Positions 43,907-52,390 of a stretch of 64,000 nucleotides of DNA are shown piece by piece. How positions within the stretch are numbered: the first letter of the stretch is position 1; each line of letters starts with the position of its first letter. The notes under the pieces are model-generated. The model worked only from the letters and a program-made list of their open reading frames with translations. It did no database searches and had not been told where the DNA came from. The stretch comes from Carboxylicivirga fragile (lineage in GTDB: Bacteria > Bacteroidota > Bacteroidia > Bacteroidales > Marinilabiliaceae), in contig JAFMVD010000002.1 in the NCBI GenBank assembly GCA_025499625.1, positions 1-64,000 on the forward strand. Reading direction: 5' to 3'. The translations under genes and the position numbers were made by a program.

Positions 43907-44587
43907 ATGGGAAAACCGATTTCACAATCTTTACAAAACCTTATTGAAAGCATTAATAATGAGTGTGTATTGAACAACACCATCATAACTAACATCATTA
44001 AACAAAACAAGATTGTAGAAAAAGATATTGAGCCATTTACAACATTTGACCATCCTGACTGCATGAGTTATGGACGAGAACTCATTTTTAAAAACGAACA
44101 GTTCAAAATACTGCTTATGTCGTGGAAACCGGGTGACTTTACGGCCATCCATAACCATGGGGAAACAGAATGGGGCTGTGTTTGTTTTTTTGGCGAAGCC
44201 GTTCATCGTTTGTATTCTACCAAAAACAATGAACTAAAACTCATTAAAAAAGATAAGATTAGCTCCGGTCAGGTTTTAGCGGTAAAAGGCAGCGTTACAC
44301 ATATGATGGGCAATGCAGGCGAAAAGTCATTTGTGACGCTACATATTTATGGCAGTAACACAAAAAATAAATGTGGATCAGAAGTAACAGTCTACATGCC
44401 TGAGTTTCAGAAAATGGTATCAACATCGGGGTCGGCATATATTAATATGCCTAATAATCTGATTTTAACAGAAAGTGCGTTCTCAAAAACTCAAAACGAA
44501 ACACTAGTTGATTATCTTCAATTAATAAAACCCTTTTACAAGCGTAACAACAATATCGCAACACTAAACAAACTAACACACTCATAA
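43907..44587 (+). CDS. Cysteine dioxygenase-type cupin
   Basis: Enzymes of this family oxidise cysteine or a related thiol to the sulfinic acid with non-haem iron. The protein has a single cupin with three metal-binding histidines: His82 and His84 in IHNHGETEWGC, and His132 in KGSVTHMMGN. WKPGDFTAIHNH is a family signature. A substrate carboxylate-binding Arg is plausible at RELIF. At 226 residues it is typical of bacterial CDO-like enzymes. The next gene, 11 bases on, is a CSAD-like decarboxylase, which makes cysteine the likely substrate; other thiols such as 3-mercaptopropionate are possible. Confidence 0.85.
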   Translation: MGKPISQSLQNLIESINNECVLNNTIITNIIKQNKIVEKDIEPFTTFDHPDCMSYGRELIFKNEQFKILLMSWKPGDFTAIHNHGETEWGCVCFFGEAVHRLYSTKNNELKLIKKDKISSGQVLAVKGSVTHMMGNAGEKSFVTLHIYGSNTKNKCGSEVTVYMPEFQKMVSTSGSAYINMPNNLILTESAFSKTQNETLVDYLQLIKPFYKRNNNIATLNKLTHS

Positions 44588-44598
44588 GTCTAAACCTC

Positions 44599-45999
44599 AT
44601 GGACAACTTAAGAATATTAGAAAGTAGTTTTGAAAAAATCAGAACATACATTCGAAACAACAATAACTCAGACTCAATTGTAAAATTCAAAAAACCGTCG
44701 GAGTTAAATACCTTAATTGGCGTGCAAGTTGAAGAACAAAACGTAACTGAAAACGAATTCCTAGATCTGATTGATAAGTACCTTGACTACTCAGTTAAAA
44801 CAGGCAATAAACAATTTCTCAATCAACTTTATTCAGGCTTCAACTTCCCAGCTTTTATTGGTGAAGTATTTAGTGCGCTTGCCAATACATCGATGTATAC
44901 CTACGAAGTAGCTCCCGTAGCTACAGTTATTGAAACAGAAATGGTGCGTTTGATGAATAGCTATGCTGGATATAAAAATGGGGACGGTATTTTTGTGAGT
45001 GGTGGCAGTAATGCTAACCTGATAGCAATGTTTTCGGCTCGTAACAGAATAATCCCTGAATGTCGGGTTGATGGCTACGATACAAAGCACAAACTGAAAG
45101 CCTTTGTTAACGAACAGGCTCATTATTCCTTTGAAACAGCTGCCAATATTTTAGGCATAGGCGCCAAGAATGTAGTTAAGGTAAAGTCTGATGCCAAGGG
45201 CAAAATGATACCTGACGAATTACAAAAAGAAATTAACGAATGCATTGATCGTGGCAAAAAACCCTTTTTTGTAGTAGCAACTTGTGCAACCACTTTGCTG
45301 GGTGCCTACGATCCAATTCCTCAACTGGCTGACATTTGTGAAAAGCACAAGTTATGGCTTCATGCCGATGGCTCCTTCGGCGGATCACTAATTCTAAGTG
45401 AAACCCATCGTCATTTAATGAAGGATATTGAACGGACAGATTCCTTTGCTTGGAACCCTCACAAACTAATGAACATTCCGCTTATTTGCTCAGCTTTACT
45501 TGTTAAAAAACGAGGCACACTTCAGCATAACATTACGGATATCAATACCGACTATATCTATCACGACATTGATCAAATTGAAGACCTGGGAAAAAAGTCC
45601 ATACAGTGTGGCCGTAAAGTGGATGCTGTTAAACTTTGGTTTGCCTGGAAATACTTTGGCTTAAAAGGGTACAAACAGCGAATTGATAACCTTATTAATA
45701 TGGCTACCTACGCTGAAAGCATAGTGGCAAATCACCCGCAACTCGAATTGATGTCGGAGCGCCAGTCCTTCTCAGTTTGCTTTAGATATCTACCTAAAAA
45801 AGGTGGCGATTTAAATAAATTTAATCTTGAGCTACGTGAAAATCTGCGCAAAAGCGGAAAATCAATAGTGAACTACAGTTACCTCAACAAACAACTCACT
45901 ATTCGTTTAATCACGGCAAATGGTGAATTAGCTAAGTCTGACATTGATTTATTCTTTGAGAACCTATTATCCGAAGCACAGAACCTGGAAGCGAAGTAA
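44599..45999 (+). CDS. PLP-dependent decarboxylase, cysteine-sulfinate/glutamate decarboxylase group
   Basis: This group II PLP decarboxylase aligns by eye with animal CSAD/GADL1 over its length. Matching blocks are FVSGGSNANLIAMFSARN, NEQAHYSFETAANILGIG, HADGSFGG (Asp257, PLP pyridine contact), SFAWNPHKLMNIPLICSALL (Lys289 is the PLP lysine) and QCGRKVDAVKLWFAWKYFG. Such enzymes remove CO2 from cysteine sulfinate, aspartate or glutamate. The CDO gene 11 bases upstream favours cysteine sulfinate, giving hypotaurine. At 466 residues it is full length. It ends three bases before a papain-like gene. Confidence 0.88.
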   Translation: MDNLRILESSFEKIRTYIRNNNNSDSIVKFKKPSELNTLIGVQVEEQNVTENEFLDLIDKYLDYSVKTGNKQFLNQLYSGFNFPAFIGEVFSALANTSMYTYEVAPVATVIETEMVRLMNSYAGYKNGDGIFVSGGSNANLIAMFSARNRIIPECRVDGYDTKHKLKAFVNEQAHYSFETAANILGIGAKNVVKVKSDAKGKMIPDELQKEINECIDRGKKPFFVVATCATTLLGAYDPIPQLADICEKHKLWLHADGSFGGSLILSETHRHLMKDIERTDSFAWNPHKLMNIPLICSALLVKKRGTLQHNITDINTDYIYHDIDQIEDLGKKSIQCGRKVDAVKLWFAWKYFGLKGYKQRIDNLINMATYAESIVANHPQLELMSERQSFSVCFRYLPKKGGDLNKFNLELRENLRKSGKSIVNYSYLNKQLTIRLITANGELAKSDIDLFFENLLSEAQNLEAK

Positions 46000-46002
46000 A
46001 GA

Positions 46003-46977
46003 ATGACCCAAAACAAAAAGCATACAGGTTTTGCCATAGCCATTGCCTGGCCCGAAACCTTCTGCAAGCAACCAGGCTATTGGTACGACAACTTTTGCAA
46101 TGCCATTGGCCTGAGCAAGAATCATTATTATAAAGTGGGGCATGCAGCACTTGTATTAATAAATGGCGAAACAAAAACATGCCATTACTTTGATTTTGGA
46201 CGCTATCATACACCCTTCCAACATGGTAGAGTAAGAGGTGAGCTTACGGATCATAAACTAAAAATGAGTACACGTGCAATACCGTCGGTTGATGGTAAAA
46301 GCATTCGTAATTTTGAGGAGATACTAACGGAATTGCAACACAATGCCGAATGCCATGGCGAAGGAGCTATACATGCATCGTATTGTTCCATCTCTTTTGA
46401 AAGTGGCCTAAAAAAAGTAAAACAGATGCAAGCCAAAGGGCCCATTCCTTATGGCCCTTTTAAATATGGGGGAAGTAATTGTTCACGCTTTGTACAATCC
46501 GCCATATTAGCTGGCAAACCGAATTCCTCCTTAAGGCTCAAATTAAAGTACGCTGTCTATTTAACTCCAACCCCTTTGAACAATGTCAATGCGCTTCACG
46601 ATAAAAAGGTATTGCCAAAACTTTTAAAAACCCAGGCATTTTGCCCGGTACCAATTAAAGATAAGACTCTATTAAAACAAACACTCATTGAACCCACTAA
46701 GCCTAACAACATCCCGACCAACTCACAATGGTTAAGTGGTGAAGGTGCCGGCTCGTGGTTTGCTCTAAAATCAGTTAATGGGGAATACCATATAATACGT
46801 TTTAGCCCCGATGGCCAATTGGAATGTGATGGTTTCTTCGAAATTAAGAATGGGGCAAAATTCGACCTAAACAAACCATATCAGTTTGTACACCTTAGCC
46901 ATTGCCAAACAGTTAAAATCAAACAGAGTGATAAACTAATTACCTTTGAAAGGTCACAGCCCCAATCGAAAAGCTGA
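46003..46977 (+). CDS. DUF6695-type protein, permuted papain-like fold
   Basis: The 324-residue protein starts with HTGFAIAIAWPETFCKQPG and carries KVGHAALVLINGETK (His47), HYFDFGRYHTPFQHGR, ECHGEGAIHASYC and GPFKYGGSNCSRFVQSAILA (Cys160). His before Cys is the order of circularly permuted NlpC/P60-like enzymes. I recall this layout as DUF6695 in Bacteroidota. The C-terminal 80 residues include a WLSGEGAGSWFALKS module. No signal peptide is seen, so it may be cytoplasmic. It starts three bases after the decarboxylase stop, so it is the last gene of the redox/sulfur operon. Confidence 0.75.
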   Translation: MTQNKKHTGFAIAIAWPETFCKQPGYWYDNFCNAIGLSKNHYYKVGHAALVLINGETKTCHYFDFGRYHTPFQHGRVRGELTDHKLKMSTRAIPSVDGKSIRNFEEILTELQHNAECHGEGAIHASYCSISFESGLKKVKQMQAKGPIPYGPFKYGGSNCSRFVQSAILAGKPNSSLRLKLKYAVYLTPTPLNNVNALHDKKVLPKLLKTQAFCPVPIKDKTLLKQTLIEPTKPNNIPTNSQWLSGEGAGSWFALKSVNGEYHIIRFSPDGQLECDGFFEIKNGAKFDLNKPYQFVHLSHCQTVKIKQSDKLITFERSQPQSKS

Positions 46978-46980
46978 CAC

Positions 46981-48627
46981 TTATTCAAACTGTTTATCTC
47001 TGATGGCTTTGAATTCAGCACCTTCTTTCCATTGTGGATAAACATCGCTATTGGCAATTCTCCAACCAACTCTAAACAGCAACTTAGCGTCTTCCTCCAC
47101 ACCTGAGAGATCCCACCAATCTTCGTATTCATCATCGGGTTTATGATAGCAATTGTCGATCCAGAACTGCTCTCTTTCAGCCATATATTCTTTCCCTTTT
47201 TCCCAATGATCGTTATTACCACGGGCAAAAGCAGCAGGAATACCAACCCTTGCAAAACTAAAATGATCCGATCGGTAATACATGCCGGTATGTGCGTTAG
47301 GATCAGGTAAAACATAGCGTCCTTTTTTCTCTGCTTCTTCACTAATAATATCATCCAAATCAGACTTTCCATAACCCGTAATCATCACGTCTTTGCATCG
47401 TCCAAAAGGAAGCATGAGATCATTATTAATGTTAGCAACGGTTTTATTTATAGGGAAAATCGGATTATCGGCATAATACCCCGAACCATTTAGGCCCGAC
47501 TCTTCAGCCGTTGGTGCAAAAAACACGATAGAACGACGAGATGACACAGGCATAGCTTTAAATGCTTTGGCAATCTCCATCATCCAGGCAAGTGAAGTTC
47601 CATTATCAACAGCACCATTATATATCGAATCGCCATTCATTACATTACCTATCCCCAAATGATCCCAATGGGCGGAATAAAATAAGTATTCGTCTGCCAA
47701 ATCGGTACCTGGTATTACACCAAGTACGTTATGCGAATCATCTTTCTTCCACGAATTTGTGATTGACAAGTCGACTTTCGCCTTTAATTCGAAACCTTTA
47801 AAGCCTTCTGTTTTTGCCTGTGTAATTACATCTGCCATATCCATATCTACGGCCTCGAATAATTGATTGGCTACTGATGCTTGAATCCATCCCTCTATTT
47901 TACATCTATCCAAATAATTGTTCTCAACCACAGGGTAGACCTTAGCAACCGCCGCCGAATTATCAACTACCGACCAGTTATAACCTGCTCCCTTATCATC
48001 ATGAACAATGAGAATACCTTCAGCTCCTTGTCGTGCTGCTTCCTCATATTTATATTTCCATCGACCGTAATAGGTCATAGCGTCACCCGTAAAAAAGTTA
48101 TCGCGACCCGAATCCAAACCCGGATCATTAACCAATACAACTACCGTCTTTCCCTTCACATCCAGGCCCTCGTAATCATTCCAGTTATACTCAGCAGCAA
48201 CAATACCATAACCAGCAAATACCAAATCCGATTCCTTAAGCTCCAAGTCTTTCTCAATTCGTTGTGAGAAAGCCACGAAATCATTGGAGTTGCTGAAAGA
48301 TAATACACCTTTGCCATCAACAGAAATATCTAAACTTGAATTCACATCACGAGTTACCTTTATGAGCGGGACTTTCTGAAAGTAACTATTCCCATTGGCT
48401 GGTTCCAAACCAATATCTTGAAAGCACTTTTCCAAATAGGCAATTGTTAAGTTTTCAGCCTCTCCAAAAGGTTTACGCCCCATGTATTCATCACTACCAA
48501 GCTCCTTGACATAGCTTATCATGGCCTCAGTGGAGATAACAGATTCGGCTTTCTCAAGTTGTTGCTCTTCGCTTTGACATGAGATAATAATGATAACAAC
48601 AAGGAAACTTAAAAGATATTTAAACAT
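46981..48627 (-). CDS. M28-family metallopeptidase, lipoprotein
   Basis: This is a probable aminopeptidase at the outer membrane or periplasmic face. The ATG at 48627 gives MFKYLLSFLVVIIIISC, a lipobox with the Cys at about residue 17. The M28 catalytic domain shows YLFYSAHWDHLGIG (first zinc His and Asp), GAVDNGTSLAWMMEIAKAF (bridging Asp), FFAPTAEESGLNGS (catalytic Glu and ligand Glu) and later YYRSDHFSFARVGIPA (last His). A PA-domain-like insertion (residues about 145-250) precedes. At about 548 residues it fits the family. It converges with the papain-like gene, only three bases apart, so transcription is expected to read into each other. Confidence 0.93.
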   Translation of the reverse strand: MFKYLLSFLVVIIIISCQSEEQQLEKAESVISTEAMISYVKELGSDEYMGRKPFGEAENLTIAYLEKCFQDIGLEPANGNSYFQKVPLIKVTRDVNSSLDISVDGKGVLSFSNSNDFVAFSQRIEKDLELKESDLVFAGYGIVAAEYNWNDYEGLDVKGKTVVVLVNDPGLDSGRDNFFTGDAMTYYGRWKYKYEEAARQGAEGILIVHDDKGAGYNWSVVDNSAAVAKVYPVVENNYLDRCKIEGWIQASVANQLFEAVDMDMADVITQAKTEGFKGFELKAKVDLSITNSWKKDDSHNVLGVIPGTDLADEYLFYSAHWDHLGIGNVMNGDSIYNGAVDNGTSLAWMMEIAKAFKAMPVSSRRSIVFFAPTAEESGLNGSGYYADNPIFPINKTVANINNDLMLPFGRCKDVMITGYGKSDLDDIISEEAEKKGRYVLPDPNAHTGMYYRSDHFSFARVGIPAAFARGNNDHWEKGKEYMAEREQFWIDNCYHKPDDEYEDWWDLSGVEEDAKLLFRVGWRIANSDVYPQWKEGAEFKAIRDKQFE

Positions 48628-48790
48628 CGTCAAATGGATTTATTAATACTTAAACGTAAATATAACATTTCATTCATAAAAGCGACTTGACATTTAGCAC
48701 ATTGAATAGAATACATCGATCTCAATAATTTTGGCTTTTCATTATTACTTTCACAAATCAATTATTTTTCACTGTACACCCCTTTCTCCC

Positions 48791-48821
48791 TTTTATTACA
48801 TGCAATCTTTTCATATATTTG
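48791..48821 (+). promoter_or_regulatory. Candidate promoter of the PspA/polyamine cluster
   Basis: TTTT (48791-48794) and TATATTTG (48814-48821, exact TAnnTTTG) are 19 bases apart, the expected Bacteroidota spacing. It is 35 bases before the first gene of the cluster (ATG at 48856). Confidence 0.6.
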
Positions 48822-48855
48822 ATAAGTCCCATTACCAATCATAAATCAAACAAAC

Positions 48856-49251
48856 ATGAGTGAAGATTTTAACAAGGTGAAAGACTTTTTGCTTGACCTT
48901 GAATATGAGATTGTGTCAGAAGACACTAAGGAAGAATTATTTGTTATTGAAAAAGCCGAAGACGGTATTTCAAACCTAATTATCGATTGCGAAGATTCCA
49001 TCTTAATAATAGAAGGTTTACTTTTTGAAGTAAATAAGGGTTCTGAAGACTTATACAAGTCCTTACTTATAATGAACCGCCAAATTGTGCATGGGGCTTT
49101 TGTGTTGGATGAAGATGCCAAGCGTGTCATTTTCCGCGACACATTGCAACTAGAAAACCTTGACTTAAACGAATTAGAAGGAAGTTTGAATTCGCTTAAG
49201 CTTTTATTATCAGAGTACTCTGATAAATTAATCGAATTTTCAAAATTATAA
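48856..49251 (+). CDS. YbjN/YjfI-like protein (first gene of PspA cluster)
   Basis: The 131-residue protein is soluble and acidic, with alternating strands and helices: FNKVKDFLLDLEYEIVSED, IIDCEDSILIIEGLLFEV, LLIMNRQIVHGAFVLDED and VIFRDTLQLENLDLNELEGS. This is the pattern of YbjN and type III-secretion-chaperone-like folds. Its place in front of PspA matches yjfI (DUF2170) in E. coli. I do not claim sequence homology to YjfI with confidence. It is 12 bases from the pspA-like gene. Confidence 0.7.
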   Translation: MSEDFNKVKDFLLDLEYEIVSEDTKEELFVIEKAEDGISNLIIDCEDSILIIEGLLFEVNKGSEDLYKSLLIMNRQIVHGAFVLDEDAKRVIFRDTLQLENLDLNELEGSLNSLKLLLSEYSDKLIEFSKL

Positions 49252-49263
49252 AAGAAACAAACA

Positions 49264-49971
49264 ATGGGAATTTTCAATAGAATATTTCGAGTTGGTAAAG
49301 CCGAAACTCACGCCATAATTGACAAATTAGAAGATCCGATCAAAATGACCGAGCAAGGTATTCGCGATCTTAAAGTTGATCTAGACAAAAGCCTTCAGGC
49401 CTTAGCCGAAGTTAAAGCAATGGCAATTCGCAGCAAAAAAGACCTTAGTCAGAATAAATCTTTGGCTAAAAATTACGAACAGAAAGCCGTTTTACTACTC
49501 CAGAAAGCCGAGAAAGGTGAATTGGACGTGGCAGAAGCAGATCGTTTAGCTACTGAAGCTCTAACAAAAAAGGAAGAAGCTGTTGAAGCTGCAACTCGTG
49601 CTCAGGATGAAGTTACTCGTTTTGACAATAACATAGCTGGACTCGACAAAAATGTTAAAAAACTGAAGAGCACCATCTCAAGTTATGAGAATGAACTTCG
49701 TACGCTTAAGGCTCGTGCTCGTGTGAGCAGTGCTACACAAAAAATCAACAAGCAATTAAGCGGAATTGATAGTTCTGGAACAGTATCGATGCTTGAGAAA
49801 ATGAAAGAGAAAGTTGCTCAACAAGAAGCTTTATCGGAAGCTTACGGTGAAATTAGTAATGAAAACCGCAGTTTAGACGATGAAATTGATGATGTACTTT
49901 CTGAAAAAAATGTGAAAGCTTCAAATTCATTGGAAGAACTAAAAGCTAAGCTTAAGGACAAAAGTGAATAA
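49264..49971 (+). CDS. PspA/IM30 (Vipp1) family membrane-stress protein
   Basis: The 235-residue protein is a long helical coil: MGIFNRIFRVGKAETHAII, then LEDPIKMTEQGIRDLKVDLDK and heptad-like repeats through about residue 190. This is the PspA/IM30 pattern, in which helices form ESCRT-III-like assemblies that bind damaged membrane. The amphipathic start GIFNRIFR should insert in lipid. It is about the length of E. coli PspA (222). E. coli YjfJ, the PspA paralogue in the yjf cluster, is the best positional match. It follows the YbjN-like gene by 12 bases. Confidence 0.92.
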   Translation: MGIFNRIFRVGKAETHAIIDKLEDPIKMTEQGIRDLKVDLDKSLQALAEVKAMAIRSKKDLSQNKSLAKNYEQKAVLLLQKAEKGELDVAEADRLATEALTKKEEAVEAATRAQDEVTRFDNNIAGLDKNVKKLKSTISSYENELRTLKARARVSSATQKINKQLSGIDSSGTVSMLEKMKEKVAQQEALSEAYGEISNENRSLDDEIDDVLSEKNVKASNSLEELKAKLKDKSE

Positions 49972-49992
49972 GTAGCGTCAAGCATTCAAACT

Positions 49993-50541
49993 ATGGGATT
50001 ATTCGATATTTTTAAAAAGAAAGAAGCACATTACGATAGCACCAACATCAGGGTTCAAGACCTTGATGTTGGTTTTGTATTTGAATACGACTTATCAACT
50101 TGGATAGTTGAGGCTATAATGGAATACGATTGGGGAGATAATTATTTCACCCGCGAATTTCAGATTAACAATGGCAGCGAGACTCGATTCCTTGGAATAG
50201 AAGATGACGATGAGTTGTCAATTTCTTTTATGCAAAAGGTTAAAGTAAGAGCATTACAAGACGATTTAACCGACATCTTAATCTCTCGCCAGCAACCACC
50301 TAAAAAAATTACGTACAAAGGCGTTGTTTATTTCCTTGAAAAGGAATCACCGGGCTATTTTCATAACATCACCAAAGGTGGTGAGTGGGAAGAGTTTCGC
50401 TCGTGGGATTTTGAAGATGAAGACGGTAAGCAGCTTTTGTGCATTGAACAATGGGATGAAAAAGAATTTGAAGCTTCGATTGGACTTAGCTTAAAAGAAT
50501 TTGAAATCTCAAACATATTACCTGGCGAAGACAATAAATAA
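49993..50541 (+). CDS. DUF4178 domain protein
   Basis: The 182-residue product begins MGLFDIFKKKEAHYDS and contains LDVGFVFEYDLSTWIVEAIMEYDWGD and FQINNGSETRFLGIEDDDE. A beta-rich GVVYFLEKESPGYF region follows. These match DUF4178, a domain I recall near PspA, DUF350 and polyamine enzymes. In the E. coli yjf cluster YjfK occupies this position. No enzymatic residues are evident; it is probably an adaptor. It starts 21 bases after the PspA-type gene. Confidence 0.8.
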   Translation: MGLFDIFKKKEAHYDSTNIRVQDLDVGFVFEYDLSTWIVEAIMEYDWGDNYFTREFQINNGSETRFLGIEDDDELSISFMQKVKVRALQDDLTDILISRQQPPKKITYKGVVYFLEKESPGYFHNITKGGEWEEFRSWDFEDEDGKQLLCIEQWDEKEFEASIGLSLKEFEISNILPGEDNK

Positions 50542-50574
50542 GAATAATATAGTGGTACCCAAACCCAAATAATT

Positions 50575-51390
50575 ATGAGTAACGGAATTGCAAAAATTAT
50601 AATCGCCGTTATTATCGGTTTTTTTGTATTAAGATCGTGTAATAACTGCACAGGAAGTAGCAGCAGTCGCTCTTCTTCGACGACACAAAAATGGCAAAAA
50701 ACGCCTGTTGATAAACTCATTACTTCGCTCAATAGCGAGCAGAACTATTCCATCATCTTATTAGATATGGATTCGAGAAGTAGTAAATACTATCATCAAT
50801 ACAACATCATTGTTGAAAAAGCTGATACCGTAGTTTCTAAAACCACAGACTGGGAAGAAGTACCAGATGTGTTTTTCGATGCTAATGTGGATAACATGGG
50901 CATGGAAATAGTAACTCGTAAAGATGGTGTACTAAGCAAAACGGCTAGTCCTGCAGGATATAACCACTATGTGGGCAATCCAAAATACGGACAGTGGGAA
51001 GAACGCAATGGTTCTTCATTCTGGTCGTTCTATGGAAAATATGCCTTTATGTCTTCCATGTTTAACATGATGACCTATCCAGCGCGTCGTTCGTATTACA
51101 ACGATTATTATGGCGGTGGCTATTACGGATCACGTCCTTATTATGGTCCATCAGGTCGTAATGTATATGGCACCAACACCTACACTTCATCTGGCGCAGG
51201 TAAGAGTAGCACATGGGGCAACAAACCATCAAGCTTCAAACAAAGTGTAAGAAGTGATGTAAAACGATCGGCCACAAGGAGCAGTTCTCGTTCCTACTCT
51301 TCAAGTTCGAGTTATTCGAAGAAAAGCCGTAGTTCGAGTCGTTACAGCAGTTCATCATCTCGCAGTCGCAGTGGCGGATTTGGCAAATAA
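50575..51390 (+). CDS. Membrane-anchored Ser/Arg/Tyr-rich protein ending in GGFGK
   Basis: The 271-residue protein has one N-terminal membrane segment (IAKIIIAVIIGFFVL) followed by a Cys pair (SCNNC) that could be a lipoprotein-like anchor. A globular part spans about residues 45-165. The last 100 residues are rich in Gly, Tyr, Ser and Arg: YYGGGYYGSRPYYGPSG, then KRSATRSSSRSYSSSSSYS and a C-terminus SRSRSGGFGK. The KRSATRSSSRS and GGFG pieces resemble the tail of E. coli YgiB/YjfM (DUF1190) as I remember it. I infer a possible target of modification in this cluster. It lies 33 bases after the DUF4178 gene. Confidence 0.7.
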   Translation: MSNGIAKIIIAVIIGFFVLRSCNNCTGSSSSRSSSTTQKWQKTPVDKLITSLNSEQNYSIILLDMDSRSSKYYHQYNIIVEKADTVVSKTTDWEEVPDVFFDANVDNMGMEIVTRKDGVLSKTASPAGYNHYVGNPKYGQWEERNGSSFWSFYGKYAFMSSMFNMMTYPARRSYYNDYYGGGYYGSRPYYGPSGRNVYGTNTYTSSGAGKSSTWGNKPSSFKQSVRSDVKRSATRSSSRSYSSSSSYSKKSRSSSRYSSSSSRSRSGGFGK

Positions 51391-51410
51391 TCACCCAAAA
51401 CTTGATAAAC

Positions 51411-52280
51411 ATGACATTTTCAGATATTTCAACAATACTATATGATGCCGTTGCTTACATAGCTGTTGGCTTTATTATCTTTTTCGTGGGTAAGTTAGTT
51501 TACCAATTAGTTAATCGCGATTTTAACATTAAAGAAGAATTAGTTGAGAAAGACAACCTGGCATTTTCATTTGCCCATGTTGGTTATTTCATTGGTTTGT
51601 TATTGGCGGTTGGTAGCGCCATTGTTGGGCCAACACAAGGTTTAGTAAACGACATTATTGACATTGCCATTTATGGTGGACTAGGTATCATTTTACTAAA
51701 CCTTTCTATTTGGCTCAACGATAAAATAATTCTTCGTAAGTTCTCCGTTAAAAAGGAAATCATCGAAGATCGCAATGCTGGGACGGGTGTTATTGAAGGT
51801 GCCATCTCTATTGCATCGGGTTTAATAATTTTTGGCGCAGTTACTGGCGAAAGTGGCAACCTTACACAAGGCATAAGTTCGGCTGTTGTTTTTTGGTTAG
51901 CTGGTCAAGTAGCCTTATTTATTACTGCTGCTGCTTATCAACTTATCACGCCTTACGATGTACATGAGCACATCGAGAAAGACAATGTAGCTGTTGGAGT
52001 AGGTTTTGCGGGTGCACTAATCGCCATTGCTAACCTAATTCGCCATGCCATTACAGGTGATTTCGAAGGTTGGGGACTTACTTTTGGAGAAGCAGGCTTT
52101 GAATTAGTGCTAGGTATCATCTTATTACCTGTCATGCGCTTCTTAACCGATAAGATTCTTTTACCGGGTCAGCGTTTAACTGACGAAATTATCAATCAGG
52201 AACACCCAAACATTGGTGCTTCTATTATTGAGGCCTTTGCTTACATAGGCGGCTCCATAATGATTACATGGTGCCTGTAA
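51411..52280 (+). CDS. Tandem DUF350 membrane protein
   Basis: The 289-residue protein is almost all membrane-embedded, with about eight helices in two similar halves. The first has YIAVGFIIFFVGKLVYQLV, ELVEKDNLAFSFAHVGYFIG and YGGLGIILLNLSIWLNDKI. The second repeats the pattern with FWLAGQVALFITAAAYQLI, HIEKDNVAVGVGFAGALIAI and LGIILLPVMRFLTDKI. The repeated EKDNxAxxxxxxG box is diagnostic of DUF350. YjfL is the E. coli counterpart. The ATG at 51411 is chosen over a TTG three codons earlier. A strong terminator follows. Confidence 0.88.
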   Translation: MTFSDISTILYDAVAYIAVGFIIFFVGKLVYQLVNRDFNIKEELVEKDNLAFSFAHVGYFIGLLLAVGSAIVGPTQGLVNDIIDIAIYGGLGIILLNLSIWLNDKIILRKFSVKKEIIEDRNAGTGVIEGAISIASGLIIFGAVTGESGNLTQGISSAVVFWLAGQVALFITAAAYQLITPYDVHEHIEKDNVAVGVGFAGALIAIANLIRHAITGDFEGWGLTFGEAGFELVLGIILLPVMRFLTDKILLPGQRLTDEIINQEHPNIGASIIEAFAYIGGSIMITWCL

Positions 52281-52321
52281 AAGGAGATCTCTAGATTATA
52301 GATTACAAGAATATAGACTTA

Positions 52322-52355
52322 AATTAACCCTGGAGCAATCTAGGGTTAATTTTTT
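52322..52355 (+). terminator. Intrinsic terminator after DUF350
   Basis: AATTAACCCT (52322-52331) pairs perfectly with AGGGTTAATT (52342-52351) around a ten-base loop, and the stem runs into T6. It divides the cluster into a five-gene PspA/DUF350 unit and a three-gene polyamine/channel unit. Confidence 0.85.
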
Positions 52356-52390
52356 GTCATATCATTTGATGACATTGAATAAGCTCAATA

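Noticed and set aside
46881-47372. 163-codon minus-strand ORF overlapping the M28 peptidase
   Set aside because: It is in another frame of a gene with clear peptidase motifs, and its product has no recognisable features.
47881-48267. 128-codon plus-strand ORF opposite the M28 gene
   Set aside because: No conserved pattern in the product, and the overlapping minus-strand frame is well supported.
51190-51390. Possible tandem DNA repeat in the Ser/Arg-rich tail
   Set aside because: The nucleotide repeats are irregular and follow Ser/Arg codons; this is low-complexity coding sequence and not a DNA repeat element.
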